Below are positions 47,440-57,393 of a DNA stretch of 64,000 nt, in pieces. The stretch lies in NCBI RefSeq assembly GCF_015694525.1, contig NZ_JADQDM010000012.1, positions 62,001 through 126,000 on the forward strand, in the 5' to 3' direction. Position numbers and translations under genes: made by a program. Every line of letters starts with the position of its first letter. The first letter of the stretch is position 1. Below the pieces are notes generated by a model that did no database searches, had not been told where the DNA came from, and saw nothing but the letters and a program-made list of their open reading frames with translations. This DNA is from Hymenobacter ruricola. GTDB taxonomy: Bacteria > Bacteroidota > Bacteroidia > Cytophagales > Hymenobacteraceae.

Positions 47440-48126
47440 ATGGCCTACTACCGCCCCCCCGGCCCCCCACCCGACCCCGTCCTCGTGCAAAGCCTCACGC
47501 AGCAGCAACAGGAAATGCGCCAGCGCGTGCGCGCCGAGCCCCTGGCGCAGGAACTGCGCCTTATCGCGGGCTGCGATTCCTCTTTCCCCACCCCCGACAC
47601 CATCCTGTCGGTGTTCGTGGTGCTGAAATTTCCGTCGTTGGAACTGGTGGAAAAAGTGTACAACTACGGCCCCGTCGACATGCCCTACGTGCCGGGCTTT
47701 CTGTCTTTCCGCGAGGCGCCAAACGTCATTCACGCCTTCGCCAAGCTCGAAAACAAGCCCGATGTCATCATGGTCGACGGCCACGGCATTGCGCACCCGC
47801 GCCGCATGGGCATTGCCGCGCACCTCGGCGTGCTGCTCGACATGCCCACCTTCGGCGTGGCCAAGCAGAAGCTGACCGGCACGTTCCAGGAACCTGGCAT
47901 CGAGCGCGGCAACATCACGCCCCTCGTCGACCCCAAAACCGGCGAATTGATTGGCGAAGTCATCCGCAGCAAAGACAAGGTGCTGCCGCTGTTCGTGAGC
48001 CCCGGCCACCGCTGCGACCAGGCCACGGCCACGCGCCTCACGCTGGCCTGCCTGCGCGGCTACAAGCTGCCCGAGCCCACCCGCTTGGCCGACCACTGGG
48101 CCGAGCAGTTCAAGAAGGAGGTATAA
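47440..48126 (+). CDS. nfi: Endonuclease V (deoxyinosine repair)
   Basis: A 228-residue protein with all family marks: the Asp of LIAGCDSSF (residue 46), YVPGFLSFREAP and VDGHGIAHPRRMGIAAHLGV near residue 112, with the Asp and His of the metal site, then FGVAKQKLTG and LFVSPGHRCDQATA. It cuts DNA (or RNA) one phosphate 3' of inosine and starts repair of deaminated adenine. The usual AGVD is AGCD here. Monocistronic; start ATG directly after the inverted repeat. Confidence 0.96.
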   Translation: MAYYRPPGPPPDPVLVQSLTQQQQEMRQRVRAEPLAQELRLIAGCDSSFPTPDTILSVFVVLKFPSLELVEKVYNYGPVDMPYVPGFLSFREAPNVIHAFAKLENKPDVIMVDGHGIAHPRRMGIAAHLGVLLDMPTFGVAKQKLTGTFQEPGIERGNITPLVDPKTGELIGEVIRSKDKVLPLFVSPGHRCDQATATRLTLACLRGYKLPEPTRLADHWAEQFKKEV

Positions 48127-48266
48127 AATTCTATTTGAGCCAGCCCAGCTAACGCTTCACTAGTAACTATTGTATAAAATAATTATTATTTTTTCTCGTT
48201 ATGATACATATCATTTAAAAATCATTACATTTAGCGAATTAATTTTAATTTTTTTGCTAAATCCGC

Positions 48267-49325
48267 ATGAAAAAACTTATTACGCTTATCACATTAGTTT
48301 TCGCAACTGATTCCAGTGGTTGGGCACAACAACTGTTTACCAGCGGGAGCATCACCACCACAGCTACGAGCAAAAACGGAGTAGCCGCTCCCGCTGGCAC
48401 ACAGTGGAGCGAAGCACAAAATGATACTGGCAACACGCTGGTTTCGAACGGTGCCTCTGGTTTTAATGCCAGCATCAACCAAAACACAGGTCTTGAGCAG
48501 GAACTGGCCGATGATTTTGTCGTACCGGCCGGTCAGAGATGGACCGTGAGCAGCTTCAGCTTTTTTGGCTACCAGACCGGGGCGACGGCCACGCCTTCGC
48601 CCTTCAGCAAATTGACCATCCGGGTGTGGAGTGGCCAGCCCGGTACCGCCGGGACCACGGTTGTCTTCGGCAATACAACCACCAACCGCTTGGGCACCTC
48701 GACTGACGCGCTGACTTACCGCATCTTCAACAGCCTCGTCCCAACGACCACCCCGCCCGGCACCACTCGCAAGGTATGGGAAGTACAGGCTACGGTGGCC
48801 CCCGGCCTGGTGCTACAGCCGGGAACTTATTGGGTGAGTTGGACTTCGGACGTGCCCAGCGGGGCTGCTCACTTCTTTGTACCGGTGACCACCGCAGGCG
48901 CCCGCACCCAGCCCAGCGCCAATGCGCTACAGGGCACCAACGACGGCATCACCACCACTTGGACTCCCCTCTCGGACCCCGGCGCTGGCACCGGAGCCAC
49001 CCCCGTAGCTGTAGCTATGGCGTTCAGGGTATTTGGCACCAGTACCCTGCTGGCCACGCGCGTGGGCCAGCCCGGCCCCGATGGCTTGAGCATTCAGGCC
49101 AGCCCGGTACCAGCCACCGACGCCGTGCAAATCACCCTGGCCAACCAAAAAGGCCCGGCCCACCTGCTGCTCACCGACCTCAACGGCCGCTTGGTATGGA
49201 CCAGCCAACTCCCGGCGGGCGTCCAAACGGCCACGGTGCCCTTCACCACCGTGGCGCCGGGTGTGTATCTGCTGGAAGCCCGCACGGCCACGGGTAGTGT
49301 GCGGACCCGCCTTGTAAAAGAATAA
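48267..49325 (+). CDS. T9SS-exported protein
   Basis: A 352-residue secreted protein. Signal peptide (MKKLITLITLVFATDSSGWAQ), a beta-rich domain to about residue 265 (ELADDFVVPAGQRWTVSSFSFFGYQTG, LTIRVWSGQPG, LQPGTYWVSWTSD) typical of exported Bacteroidota proteins with unknown role, and a T9SS type A sorting domain at about 275-352 (GLSIQASPVPATDAVQI, LTDLNGRLVW, GVYLLEART). The region upstream is very AT-rich, with TAcaTTTA at 48226 as a possible -7 element. Confidence 0.88.
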   Translation: MKKLITLITLVFATDSSGWAQQLFTSGSITTTATSKNGVAAPAGTQWSEAQNDTGNTLVSNGASGFNASINQNTGLEQELADDFVVPAGQRWTVSSFSFFGYQTGATATPSPFSKLTIRVWSGQPGTAGTTVVFGNTTTNRLGTSTDALTYRIFNSLVPTTTPPGTTRKVWEVQATVAPGLVLQPGTYWVSWTSDVPSGAAHFFVPVTTAGARTQPSANALQGTNDGITTTWTPLSDPGAGTGATPVAVAMAFRVFGTSTLLATRVGQPGPDGLSIQASPVPATDAVQITLANQKGPAHLLLTDLNGRLVWTSQLPAGVQTATVPFTTVAPGVYLLEARTATGSVRTRLVKE

Positions 49326-49339
49326 CCCGTCTTACTTGC

Positions 49340-50215
49340 TTATAGAAACCCGGGGGAGTTGCTGAATGCCTGTTGCAGGGCGGTCAGCGACTCCCCTGCT
49401 TCTTTGGGGAGCGCCAGCAGTTGCGCCACTGCCCGAAACACCGCTCGCTGCCCTTGCGATTCGGCCAGCACCCCCGCCTCCAAAGGCAACTGTTGCGACT
49501 TGGACAGCTTCTGGCCCGCTTCGTTCGTCAGCAGTTGGTGGTGGTGAAATTGAATGCGCGCGGCGTTGAAAGTGGCGGTTTCGGAGAGTTGCCCGGCCAG
49601 CCAGAGCTGGGCCGCGGTGCTGGGCTGCAGGTCTAGGCCGCGCACAATGAGCGTGGTGCCCAGGCGCAAGTCGTCCACCACCGAAGCCACCTGATAGGCG
49701 GCCACGCCGTCTTTTTTGCGGATAATAAAGTCGGGCATCAAAGCAGCCAGTGGAATGGTCACTTTACCCGAGTCAAGGCCGGCGACATACACTTTGGGAG
49801 GCACCCGCACTCGCCAAGCGGCACCCGGCGCGTCCAACGGCACCAAATCAGGAATGCCTCCCGTGCGGCTGCGGCGAGTGCCGTAGACCAACCCCGGCCG
49901 CAGCGCCAGCCGGCGGAGCACGCGGTTGTAGGCGGGCAGGTGCAGGAGCTGCGAGTGGTGGCGCAGGAAATCGTCGGGGCCGCCGGGGCCGTGGTCGTAA
50001 TCAATTCCCAGCCAGTTGATGACGCGAAAAATATTGTCCAGATACGCCGGGCGCAGGCGGGCGCGGTCCAGGTCGTCGATGCGCAGGTGCAGGGTGCCAC
50101 CGGCCTGCCGCGTGAGCAGCCAGGTAAGCACGAAGTTCACGGCGTTGCCGAGGTGCAGGTAGCCGCTGGGCGTGGGCGCGAGGCGCGAGACGACGGGGGG
50201 CATCTTCGGGTGCAT
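49340..50215 (-). CDS. Glutamyl-Q tRNA(Asp) synthetase-like protein
   Basis: A 291-residue paralogue of the catalytic core of glutamyl-tRNA synthetase. The HIGH-like motif is GYLHLGNAVN, the start is VSRLAPTPSG, and the KMSKS-like motif is GQKLSKSQ. It lacks the anticodon-binding domain, as in GluQ-RS, which glutamylates queuosine of tRNA(Asp). The four zinc-binding Cys usual in GluQ-RS are absent (LVYGTRRSRTGGIPDL has none). The ATG at 50215 (MHPKMPPVV) is used; the longer frame begins with TTG. It is the last gene of a three-gene leftward operon. Confidence 0.88.
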   Translation of the reverse strand: MHPKMPPVVSRLAPTPSGYLHLGNAVNFVLTWLLTRQAGGTLHLRIDDLDRARLRPAYLDNIFRVINWLGIDYDHGPGGPDDFLRHHSQLLHLPAYNRVLRRLALRPGLVYGTRRSRTGGIPDLVPLDAPGAAWRVRVPPKVYVAGLDSGKVTIPLAALMPDFIIRKKDGVAAYQVASVVDDLRLGTTLIVRGLDLQPSTAAQLWLAGQLSETATFNAARIQFHHHQLLTNEAGQKLSKSQQLPLEAGVLAESQGQRAVFRAVAQLLALPKEAGESLTALQQAFSNSPGFL

Positions 50216-50268
50216 GAGGTTGTTGGGCGATGAAAGGCGAAAGTAGCTTTTCAGCGCGCTCAAGCCGC

Positions 50269-50682
50269 TCAGGTGTGCAGCTTCAAGCCGTCCAGCGCTT
50301 TGCTGACCTGCTTGGCATCGCCGTACACCACCAGGCCCACCAGCAGTTGGGTTTCGGTGGTGTATTGCGCAATCACGGCCAGGTTTTCAGCCTCGCCCTT
50401 GGTGGCGAACAGGGGCTCGGTGTAAATGCCTACCTGCAAGCCCCGCTCGCTGGCCCGCTGGTGGGCGCGCCGCAAATCCTTCTCCTCCGCCGCCTGATAC
50501 ACCAGCACCGGCTGTTTCAAAAAGGGCAGATACGTGACGCCAGAGCCGTTCACAAAGGGTTGCCCGTGCGTTTCGGGGAATTGAATGGCCACGGCGCTGG
50601 CCAGAAAAGCCGCCACGTTGAGCTTCTGCCAGGTCGGCAAATCGGCTTTCAGAACCAGCGCTATTTTAGTGTCGTACAACAT
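50269..50682 (-). CDS. DUF2000 family protein
   Basis: A 137-residue protein with the DUF2000 opening KIALVLKADLPTWQKLNVAAFLASAVAIQF and the later blocks YLPFLKQPVLVYQA and RASERGLQVGIYTEPLFATKGEAENLAVI. The fold is that of peptidyl-tRNA hydrolase 2, but activity is not established. It lies 23 bases after the MarR-GNAT gene and 53 before the GluQ-like gene, all on the minus strand. Confidence 0.88.
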   Translation of the reverse strand: MLYDTKIALVLKADLPTWQKLNVAAFLASAVAIQFPETHGQPFVNGSGVTYLPFLKQPVLVYQAAEEKDLRRAHQRASERGLQVGIYTEPLFATKGEAENLAVIAQYTTETQLLVGLVVYGDAKQVSKALDGLKLHT

Positions 50683-50705
50683 CGATTACAACTTTTTCAA
50701 CTCCA

Positions 50706-51656
50706 TTAATTCAGCCGCAACTCCATCTGCACATTGGCCCGGGCATAAGGCGAAGCCAGCGGCTGCGCCAGGTCCTGAAAGCCGAGCTTGCGGTACAGCG
50801 CCAGGGCCGGCGCCAGCTTCGAGTTGCTTTCCAGGTACACCCGTCGGCTGCCCAGGTCGCGCGCCCGCTGGATGGCCGCCTGGCCCAGCAAGTAGCCAAT
50901 CTGCTGGCCCTGCGCGGCCGGAGCCACGGCCATTTTGGCCAGTTCGTAGCCGCCGTCGGCCATCTTAATCAGGGCGCAGGTGCCCACCACTTGCCCGTTT
51001 ACTTCGGCCAGCAGAATGCCGCCGCCCGGGGCCAGGATGTACTCTTCGGGGTGGTCGAGGGCCTTCAGGTCGGCGGCTTCCAGCGTGAAGTAGGTGGAAA
51101 TCCATTCCTCGTTGAGTTGCCGGAAGATGGGCTGGTCGCCCGGCCGAAAATCGCGCAGCTGCACGGGCGACTGCTCGCGCAGCTCCCGCACCCGAGCCAC
51201 CCGGCTGCGCAGGTTGCGCTGCTGCAACTGGCCTTCCAGCCGGTCGAGGGCCTGCCACAGGTTGGCGTCGGCCTCGGTGAGCAAGGCTTGCATGCTGCGG
51301 CGCACGTCGTCGGTTTGGGCGCGCAGCTGGGGCAGCACCGCTTGGCCCTGCTCCGTGAGCGTCATCAGCCGACGGCGTTGGTCCTGCGGGTCGGTGGTCA
51401 TGGCGAGGAGGCCGTTGCGCACCAGCTCCTTCACAATCTGACTTACCGAAGCATGGGTGTGGCCAATCTGGTCGGCTATTTCGTTGCTGGAAATGCCGGG
51501 CCGGTGGGCCACTAGGTAGAACACCGGGTACCAGCGCGGCTGGAAATCCAGGCCGTAGTCGGCGTAAATACCCGCCGCTTCGCTGGTAAAATATTCGCTC
51601 ATTCGCCGCAGGCGGCTGCCCAGGGCCACTGGCCCGAGCTGCTGTAGAAAGTCCAT
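50706..51656 (-). CDS. MarR-GNAT fusion: transcription regulator with N-acetyltransferase
   Basis: A 316-residue two-domain protein. Residues 1-145 are a MarR winged helix (GISSNEIADQIGHTHASVSQIVKELVRNGLLAMTTDPQDQRRRLMTLTEQG). Residues about 155-316 are a GNAT acetyltransferase with acetyl-CoA motif APAAQGQQIGYLLGQAAI and ending RAMNVQ-type strand (YARANVQMELRLN). Such fusions are known; the domain pair suggests control by a small molecule that is also a substrate. A perfect operator-like palindrome overlaps its start region. ATG at 51656; the 9 residues upstream lie within that palindrome. Confidence 0.92.
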   Translation of the reverse strand: MDFLQQLGPVALGSRLRRMSEYFTSEAAGIYADYGLDFQPRWYPVFYLVAHRPGISSNEIADQIGHTHASVSQIVKELVRNGLLAMTTDPQDQRRRLMTLTEQGQAVLPQLRAQTDDVRRSMQALLTEADANLWQALDRLEGQLQQRNLRSRVARVRELREQSPVQLRDFRPGDQPIFRQLNEEWISTYFTLEAADLKALDHPEEYILAPGGGILLAEVNGQVVGTCALIKMADGGYELAKMAVAPAAQGQQIGYLLGQAAIQRARDLGSRRVYLESNSKLAPALALYRKLGFQDLAQPLASPYARANVQMELRLN

Positions 51657-51661
51657 CTCGA

Positions 51662-51685
51662 TTTTGTGTAAGCACTTACACAAAA
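51662..51685. promoter_or_regulatory. Palindromic operator upstream of the MarR-GNAT gene
   Basis: TTTTGTGTAAG-CA-CTTACACAAAA is a perfect inverted repeat with 11-base arms and a 2-base centre, 6 bases upstream of the MarR-GNAT start codon. Its size and position fit a MarR dimer site for autoregulation. Confidence 0.72.
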
Positions 51686-51735
51686 GTAATGCTTTAAATT
51701 ATTTCCCAACCATTCGGCTGTTTTTATCGGTGGTT

Positions 51736-52134
51736 TTATAGGCGCCAAGCGGCTCGCTGCAGCACTATGCGGTAGCCGTCGGGGTCTTCAAAAGTCCGGC
51801 CGTCCTCGTCCCAGTACGGGTTGTAAGACGGCACCGGCTCGAAACCAGCGGCTTGCATGCGCTGCACGGCAGCCTGCCAGTCGGCAGCATCGGGCAGGTA
51901 GAAAACGAGCAGGTTATCGGAGGTAGGTGCGCGGCCCACGGCGTGGCCGGGCTGGTGCGTGAACTCCAGATGGTATGGGGAGGCCGGATGGCCCAGCATG
52001 ACGCCGTCGAAGCCGTTGTGCGCGGTGAAAGATGTGAGTTGCTGCAACCCTAACCCTTCGCAATAGAATTGAAGCAACGCCGGCAAGTTGTCGGTGGGCC
52101 GGGCCACCCGCAGGATGGGAAGATTCGTGTGCAT
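51736..52134 (-). CDS. VOC family (glyoxalase-like) protein
   Basis: A 132-residue protein of the vicinal oxygen chelate fold: LPILRVARPTDNLPALLQFYCEGLGLQQL, YHLEFTHQP, LLVFYLPDAADWQAAVQRMQAAGFEPV, WDEDGRTFEDPDGYRIVLQ. It contains metal-ligand positions of the family (His of YHLEFT, Glu of EDPDGYRIV region), but substrate and activity are unknown. ATG at 52134. Stands 51 bases downstream of the operator region of the neighbouring operon, on the same strand. Confidence 0.9.
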   Translation of the reverse strand: MHTNLPILRVARPTDNLPALLQFYCEGLGLQQLTSFTAHNGFDGVMLGHPASPYHLEFTHQPGHAVGRAPTSDNLLVFYLPDAADWQAAVQRMQAAGFEPVPSYNPYWDEDGRTFEDPDGYRIVLQRAAWRL

Positions 52135-52237
52135 AAACAGTTAGATAAGCTCAGCCAGAAACGCTCGCCGATTTATTTAAACCAACGACTAACTCACAAG
52201 TCTAGGTACATATTCGACTGTTAAGACCTTTGCGACG

Positions 52238-53563
52238 ATGAGAAACTATTTACTCGCTTTCAATTGCCTTCCTGGTTTGCTACTCGCTACCGGTGCGGCC
52301 AGGGCGCAAACACCCAGCCTTTATTTCCCGCCCCTCACCGGCACCACTTGGGCCAGCGCCACGCCCGCCAGCCTGGGCTGGTGCCAAACGCCGCTCGATT
52401 CGCTCATCGCCTTCGCCGGGCGCAAGGGGAGCAAGTCGCTGCTCATTCTGAAAGACGGGCGCATGGTGGTGGAGCAGTACTATGGCACCTACACCGCCGA
52501 TTCCGTCTGGTACTGGGCCTCGGCGGGCAAGTCGCTCACGGGCACGCTCGTCGGGCTGGCCCAGCAGGACGGCCTCCTGAGCCTAAACGACAGCGCCTCG
52601 AAGTACCTGGGGCGCTGGACCAGCGCCTCCCGGCCGCAGCAGCGCCAGATTACCATTCACCACCAGCTCACGATGACCAGCGGGCTCGACGACACCCCGC
52701 CCGCGCCCTGCGACAACGAGAGCACCACGCCCGGCTGCCTGCTGTACCTCGCCCCGCCCGCCACCCGCTGGGCCTACCACACCGGCGCCTACCGCACCCT
52801 GCAAGACGTGCTGGTGCAAGCCAGCGGCGCGGCCAGCATCACGCAGTACACCAACCAGCGCCTCGCCAACCGCCTCGGCATGAGCGGCCTGTGGGTGAAC
52901 GACGTGTACTACAGCCGCGCCCGCAGCATGGCCCGCTTCGGCCTGTTTGTGCTGGCCCGCGGCGCCTGGAACGGCACGCAAATTCTCGACACGGCCTATT
53001 TCCGGCGCATGACCACGCCCAGCCAGACGCTGAACCGCAGCTACGGCTACCTCTGGTGGCTCAACGGCCAGCCCAGCTACCGCCTGCCGGGCTCGCAAAT
53101 CAACTTCCCCGGCGCCTTCACCCCCGCCGCGCCGGCCGACATGATTGCCGCGCTTGGCAAAAACGACCAGAAGATTTACGTGGTGCCCAGCCTGGGCCTG
53201 GTGGTGGTGCGGCAGGGCAATTCGGCCGGCCCGCGCACCCTGGCCGTCTCGTCGTTCGACAATGAATTGTGGACGAGAATCATGGCCGTGTTCTGCCGGC
53301 CCACTGCCGCCGCCGCTGCGGCTGAGGCTGCCGGTTTCCTGGCTTTTCCCAACCCCGCCCCCGAAACCCTGACCCTGCGCCAGCCGGCCCAAACCGCCAC
53401 CGCCGTGCGCCTGACCGATGCGCTGGGACGCGAAGTGCGGCGCCAGCCCACCACCGGAGCCGAAACCGCTGTTTCGGTGGCGGCGTTGGCTCCGGGGCTC
53501 TACCTGGCGCAGTGGCTTGATGCCAATGGGCGCGTGCTGATGAGCCGCCAGGTGGTCCGCTAG
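52238..53563 (+). CDS. Serine hydrolase (class C beta-lactamase family) with T9SS sorting domain
   Basis: A 441-residue exported enzyme. Signal peptide ends LATGAARAQ. The catalytic SxxK motif is S95AGK98 in WYWASAGKSLTG, followed by LSLNDSASKYLG and the family block ITIHHQLTMTSGLDD; the Tyr of YHTGAYRTLQDVL is in the usual place of motif 2. Residues about 365-441 form a T9SS sorting domain (GFLAFPNPAPETLTL, LTDALGREVR, GLYLAQWLDANGR). It is probably a secreted esterase or peptidase. It overlaps the convergent lipoprotein gene by 4 bases. Confidence 0.92.
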   Translation: MRNYLLAFNCLPGLLLATGAARAQTPSLYFPPLTGTTWASATPASLGWCQTPLDSLIAFAGRKGSKSLLILKDGRMVVEQYYGTYTADSVWYWASAGKSLTGTLVGLAQQDGLLSLNDSASKYLGRWTSASRPQQRQITIHHQLTMTSGLDDTPPAPCDNESTTPGCLLYLAPPATRWAYHTGAYRTLQDVLVQASGAASITQYTNQRLANRLGMSGLWVNDVYYSRARSMARFGLFVLARGAWNGTQILDTAYFRRMTTPSQTLNRSYGYLWWLNGQPSYRLPGSQINFPGAFTPAAPADMIAALGKNDQKIYVVPSLGLVVVRQGNSAGPRTLAVSSFDNELWTRIMAVFCRPTAAAAAAEAAGFLAFPNPAPETLTLRQPAQTATAVRLTDALGREVRRQPTTGAETAVSVAALAPGLYLAQWLDANGRVLMSRQVVR

Positions 53564-54051
53564 ATATCGAGCCAAAGGCGGCGTTCGCCCAGAAAGTTGC
53601 CGTGGGCCGCTTTCGCAAGCGCCGCTTCGTTTAGAACGGAAACTACCGAGTCGGCTCGTTGCAGCCTGAGTTCCGGCGGAAAAGCATTTTGGCCCCATCG
53701 CGTGAAAACGCCCAGCCAAACAGTTGAATGCTTCGGCACCGTGAATTTTAGCGTGGGCCCCGTGCCGGCAACCGCCAACGAATCGTGCATCCGGTCGGCA
53801 TTTTTCCGTGTGGGCCGGACGAGGGCCGGCGCATACAGCAGGGTGTTGTGGTACTGCCCTTTTCGGAGCAGCACCGACGACCGAAACACCCCTTGCACCA
53901 TTTTCCCAGGCCCCTTTAGCCACACCACCACGGGCCCGGCCGAAGTATTGCGCAAAAAGACATAAACGAAGGGCATGGGCGTGCATCCGCTGAGCGGCAG
54001 CAGCCAGAAAAAGCTGGTCCGCCACAAAAACCGAAGGCGTATTTTATTCAT
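53560..54051 (-). CDS. Hypothetical lipoprotein
   Basis: A 163-residue protein with signal (MNKIRLRFLWRTSFFWLLPLSGC, lipobox LPLSGC) and a compact beta domain: VFLRNTSAGPVVVWLKGPG, KGQYHNTLLYAPALVRPTRK, LKFTVPKHSTVWLGVF. No family recognised. ATG at 54051 is the start of the signal; the frame extends 37 codons upstream. Its 3' end overlaps the convergent serine hydrolase gene by 4 bases. Confidence 0.7.
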   Translation of the reverse strand: MNKIRLRFLWRTSFFWLLPLSGCTPMPFVYVFLRNTSAGPVVVWLKGPGKMVQGVFRSSVLLRKGQYHNTLLYAPALVRPTRKNADRMHDSLAVAGTGPTLKFTVPKHSTVWLGVFTRWGQNAFPPELRLQRADSVVSVLNEAALAKAAHGNFLGERRLWLDI

Positions 54052-54229
54052 AGCAGACCAATTTACCGGGTATCGCTGCAACGGCTGCCGGCCAACGTTG
54101 CGGGTTGGGGCAGCCCGGCACGGGCAGAAGTTCCGAAAATACCGCGGAGCCTTACCCAGCAATGCGTAAGTTTGCGGTCAATTTGCGGGCCGGTTTCCCG
54201 GCGCCGCTGCTGCCCTCCTGCTATTGCCG

Positions 54230-55696
54230 ATGCTGACTGCTGTCCTGCTTTTCCTCCCTTTGGCCGCCGCGCTGCTGCTGCTGCTCAACAAGGGAGCCAC
54301 TGCCCGCGCCCTCGCGCTCGGTGCTTCGCTCCTCGAATTTGGCCTCGCGGCCTATGCCGCCATCGCCTTCAAAACCACCGGCTCGGCCAGCTTCAACCTC
54401 GATTACGCCTGGATTCCCTCGGCGGGCATCAACTTCCACGTGGGCATGGACGGCCTGAGCCTGCTGCTGGTGCTGCTCACCACCTTCCTGGTCCCGCTCA
54501 TCCTGCTCAGCGCCTTCAAGCACGACTACGACAACCCTTCGGCCTTCTACGCCCTCGTGCTGTTCATGCAAACGGGCCTGCTTGGGGTGTTCACCTCGCT
54601 CGACGCCTTCCTGTTCTATTTCTTCTGGGAAGTCGCGCTGATTCCGATTTATTTCCTGGCCGGCGCCTGGGGCGGCGAGCGCCGCGTGGCCGTCACCCTC
54701 AAGTTTTTCCTCTACACCGTGGTGGGCTCGCTGCTGATGCTGGCCGGCTTCGTGTATCTGTACCTGCAAACCGGCCCCGCCGCCGGCTCGCTGGCCGCGC
54801 ACTCCTCTGAACTGTCGGCCTTCTACAACCTCAAGCTGAGCGCGGCGGAGCAGTCGTGGCTGTTCTGGCTGATTTTCGCGGCCTTCGCCGTGAAGATGCC
54901 CATCTTCCCCTTCCACACCTGGCAGCCGGATACGTACACCGAGTCGCCGGCCCCGGCCACCATGCTGCTCTCGGGCATCATGCTGAAAATGGGCATCTAC
55001 GGCACCATGCGCTGGCTGCTTCCTGTCGTGCCGCTGGGCGTGAGCCAGTGGAGCAAGCTGGTCATTATCCTCTCGGTTATCGGCATCATCTACGGCGCCA
55101 TCATCGCCATTCGGCAGCGCGACGTGAAGCGGCTCATTGCCTACTCTTCCCTCTCCCACGTGGGCCTGATGGCGGCGGGCGTGTTCTCGCTCACCTCAAT
55201 CGGCCTGCAGGGCGCCACCATCCAAATGCTGGCTCACGGCGTGAACGTGGTCGGCATGTTCTTCATCGCCGACGCCATTGAGCGCCGCACCGGCACCCGC
55301 TACATCCCCGACTTAGGCGGCCTGACGCGCCGCACGCCCATCCTGTCGGTGTGCTTCCTGGTGATGCTGCTCAGCACCGTAGCCCTGCCGCTCACCGGTG
55401 GCTTCGTGGGCGAGTTCCTGTTGCTGGCCGGCGTGTACCAGTACAACGCCTGGGTGGGTGCCGTGGCTGGCCTCACCATCATTTTCTCGGCCGTGTACCT
55501 ACTTCGCATGTTCCAGCGCGTCATGCTGGGGCCAGATTCTTCGTTTTCCGAAACCATCACCGACCTCACCGGCGGCGAGCTGCTGATTCTGGTGCCGCTC
55601 ATCGCGCTGGTGTTCTGGCTGGGCTTGTTCCCCAACTCGTTCATGAGCATTTCGGAGCCGGCCGTGACCAGTTTGCTCACGCAGGTCGGGCGCTAA
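54230..55696 (+). CDS. nuoM: NADH-quinone oxidoreductase subunit M
   Basis: A 488-residue antiporter-like subunit of complex I. Key blocks: GMDGLSLLLVLLTTFLVPLILL, FYFFWEVALIPIYFLAGAWGGERR with the channel Glu, AFAVKMPIFPFHTWQPDTYTESPAPATMLLSGIMLKMG with the Lys, and AYSSLSHVGLMAAG. Start ATG at 54230; TTG six bases upstream is not needed. It is followed by nuoN across a 126-base gap containing a palindromic element. nuoK-L are on the other strand at 18.7-21.1 kb. Confidence 0.96.
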   Translation: MLTAVLLFLPLAAALLLLLNKGATARALALGASLLEFGLAAYAAIAFKTTGSASFNLDYAWIPSAGINFHVGMDGLSLLLVLLTTFLVPLILLSAFKHDYDNPSAFYALVLFMQTGLLGVFTSLDAFLFYFFWEVALIPIYFLAGAWGGERRVAVTLKFFLYTVVGSLLMLAGFVYLYLQTGPAAGSLAAHSSELSAFYNLKLSAAEQSWLFWLIFAAFAVKMPIFPFHTWQPDTYTESPAPATMLLSGIMLKMGIYGTMRWLLPVVPLGVSQWSKLVIILSVIGIIYGAIIAIRQRDVKRLIAYSSLSHVGLMAAGVFSLTSIGLQGATIQMLAHGVNVVGMFFIADAIERRTGTRYIPDLGGLTRRTPILSVCFLVMLLSTVALPLTGGFVGEFLLLAGVYQYNAWVGAVAGLTIIFSAVYLLRMFQRVMLGPDSSFSETITDLTGGELLILVPLIALVFWLGLFPNSFMSISEPAVTSLLTQVGR

Positions 55697-55701
55697 AAGC
55701 G

Positions 55702-55786
55702 CGTCATGCAGAGCGCAGCGAAGCATCTCGCGTGCAGCAAGTAATTAGTTACCCAGGCGAGATGCTTCGCTGCGCTCTGCATGACG
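55702..55786. repeat. Long inverted repeat between nuoM and nuoN
   Basis: Perfect 30-base arms at 55702-55731 and 55757-55786 (CGTCATGCAGAGCGCAGCGA and ten more) enclose an AT-rich centre. It shares the outer CGTCATG, the inner ATCTCGCGTGCAG and the centre TAATTA with the element at 14213-14308. It lies inside an operon, where it would fold in the mRNA. Confidence 0.9.
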
Positions 55787-55822
55787 TTCGCCGTCGGCCG
55801 GACGTTCTTATTTGAAGCCCAC

Positions 55823-57220
<1,398 letters not shown>

Positions 57221-57239
57221 ACGACGCAATTACTCGTAG

Positions 57240-57263
57240 AAAGCCGCTTCGGAGGCTTTTTTC
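57240..57263 (+). terminator. Terminator of the nuoM-nuoN unit
   Basis: The stem AAGCC/GGCTT with loop GCTTCGGA (UUCG-like) and a six-base T-run starts 20 bases after the nuoN stop. Confidence 0.75.
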
Positions 57264-57310
57264 GTTCATGGTCCCATCTGCCCGGCCCGACGGCGCACTT
57301 CGCAGGCACT

Positions 57311-57348
57311 AAAAAGGGTGGCTTCTTTTGCAAGAGGCCACCCTTTTC
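57311..57348 (-). terminator. Terminator of katG
   Basis: The stem AAAAGGGTGGC/GCCACCCTTTT with a 14-base loop carries A and T runs on both sides; it lies downstream of katG and can also act on readthrough from nuoN. Confidence 0.85.
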
Positions 57349-57393
57349 TATTCAACGTATGCTGATTACTCAGCCGCTAAGGTTGCGGCAATG

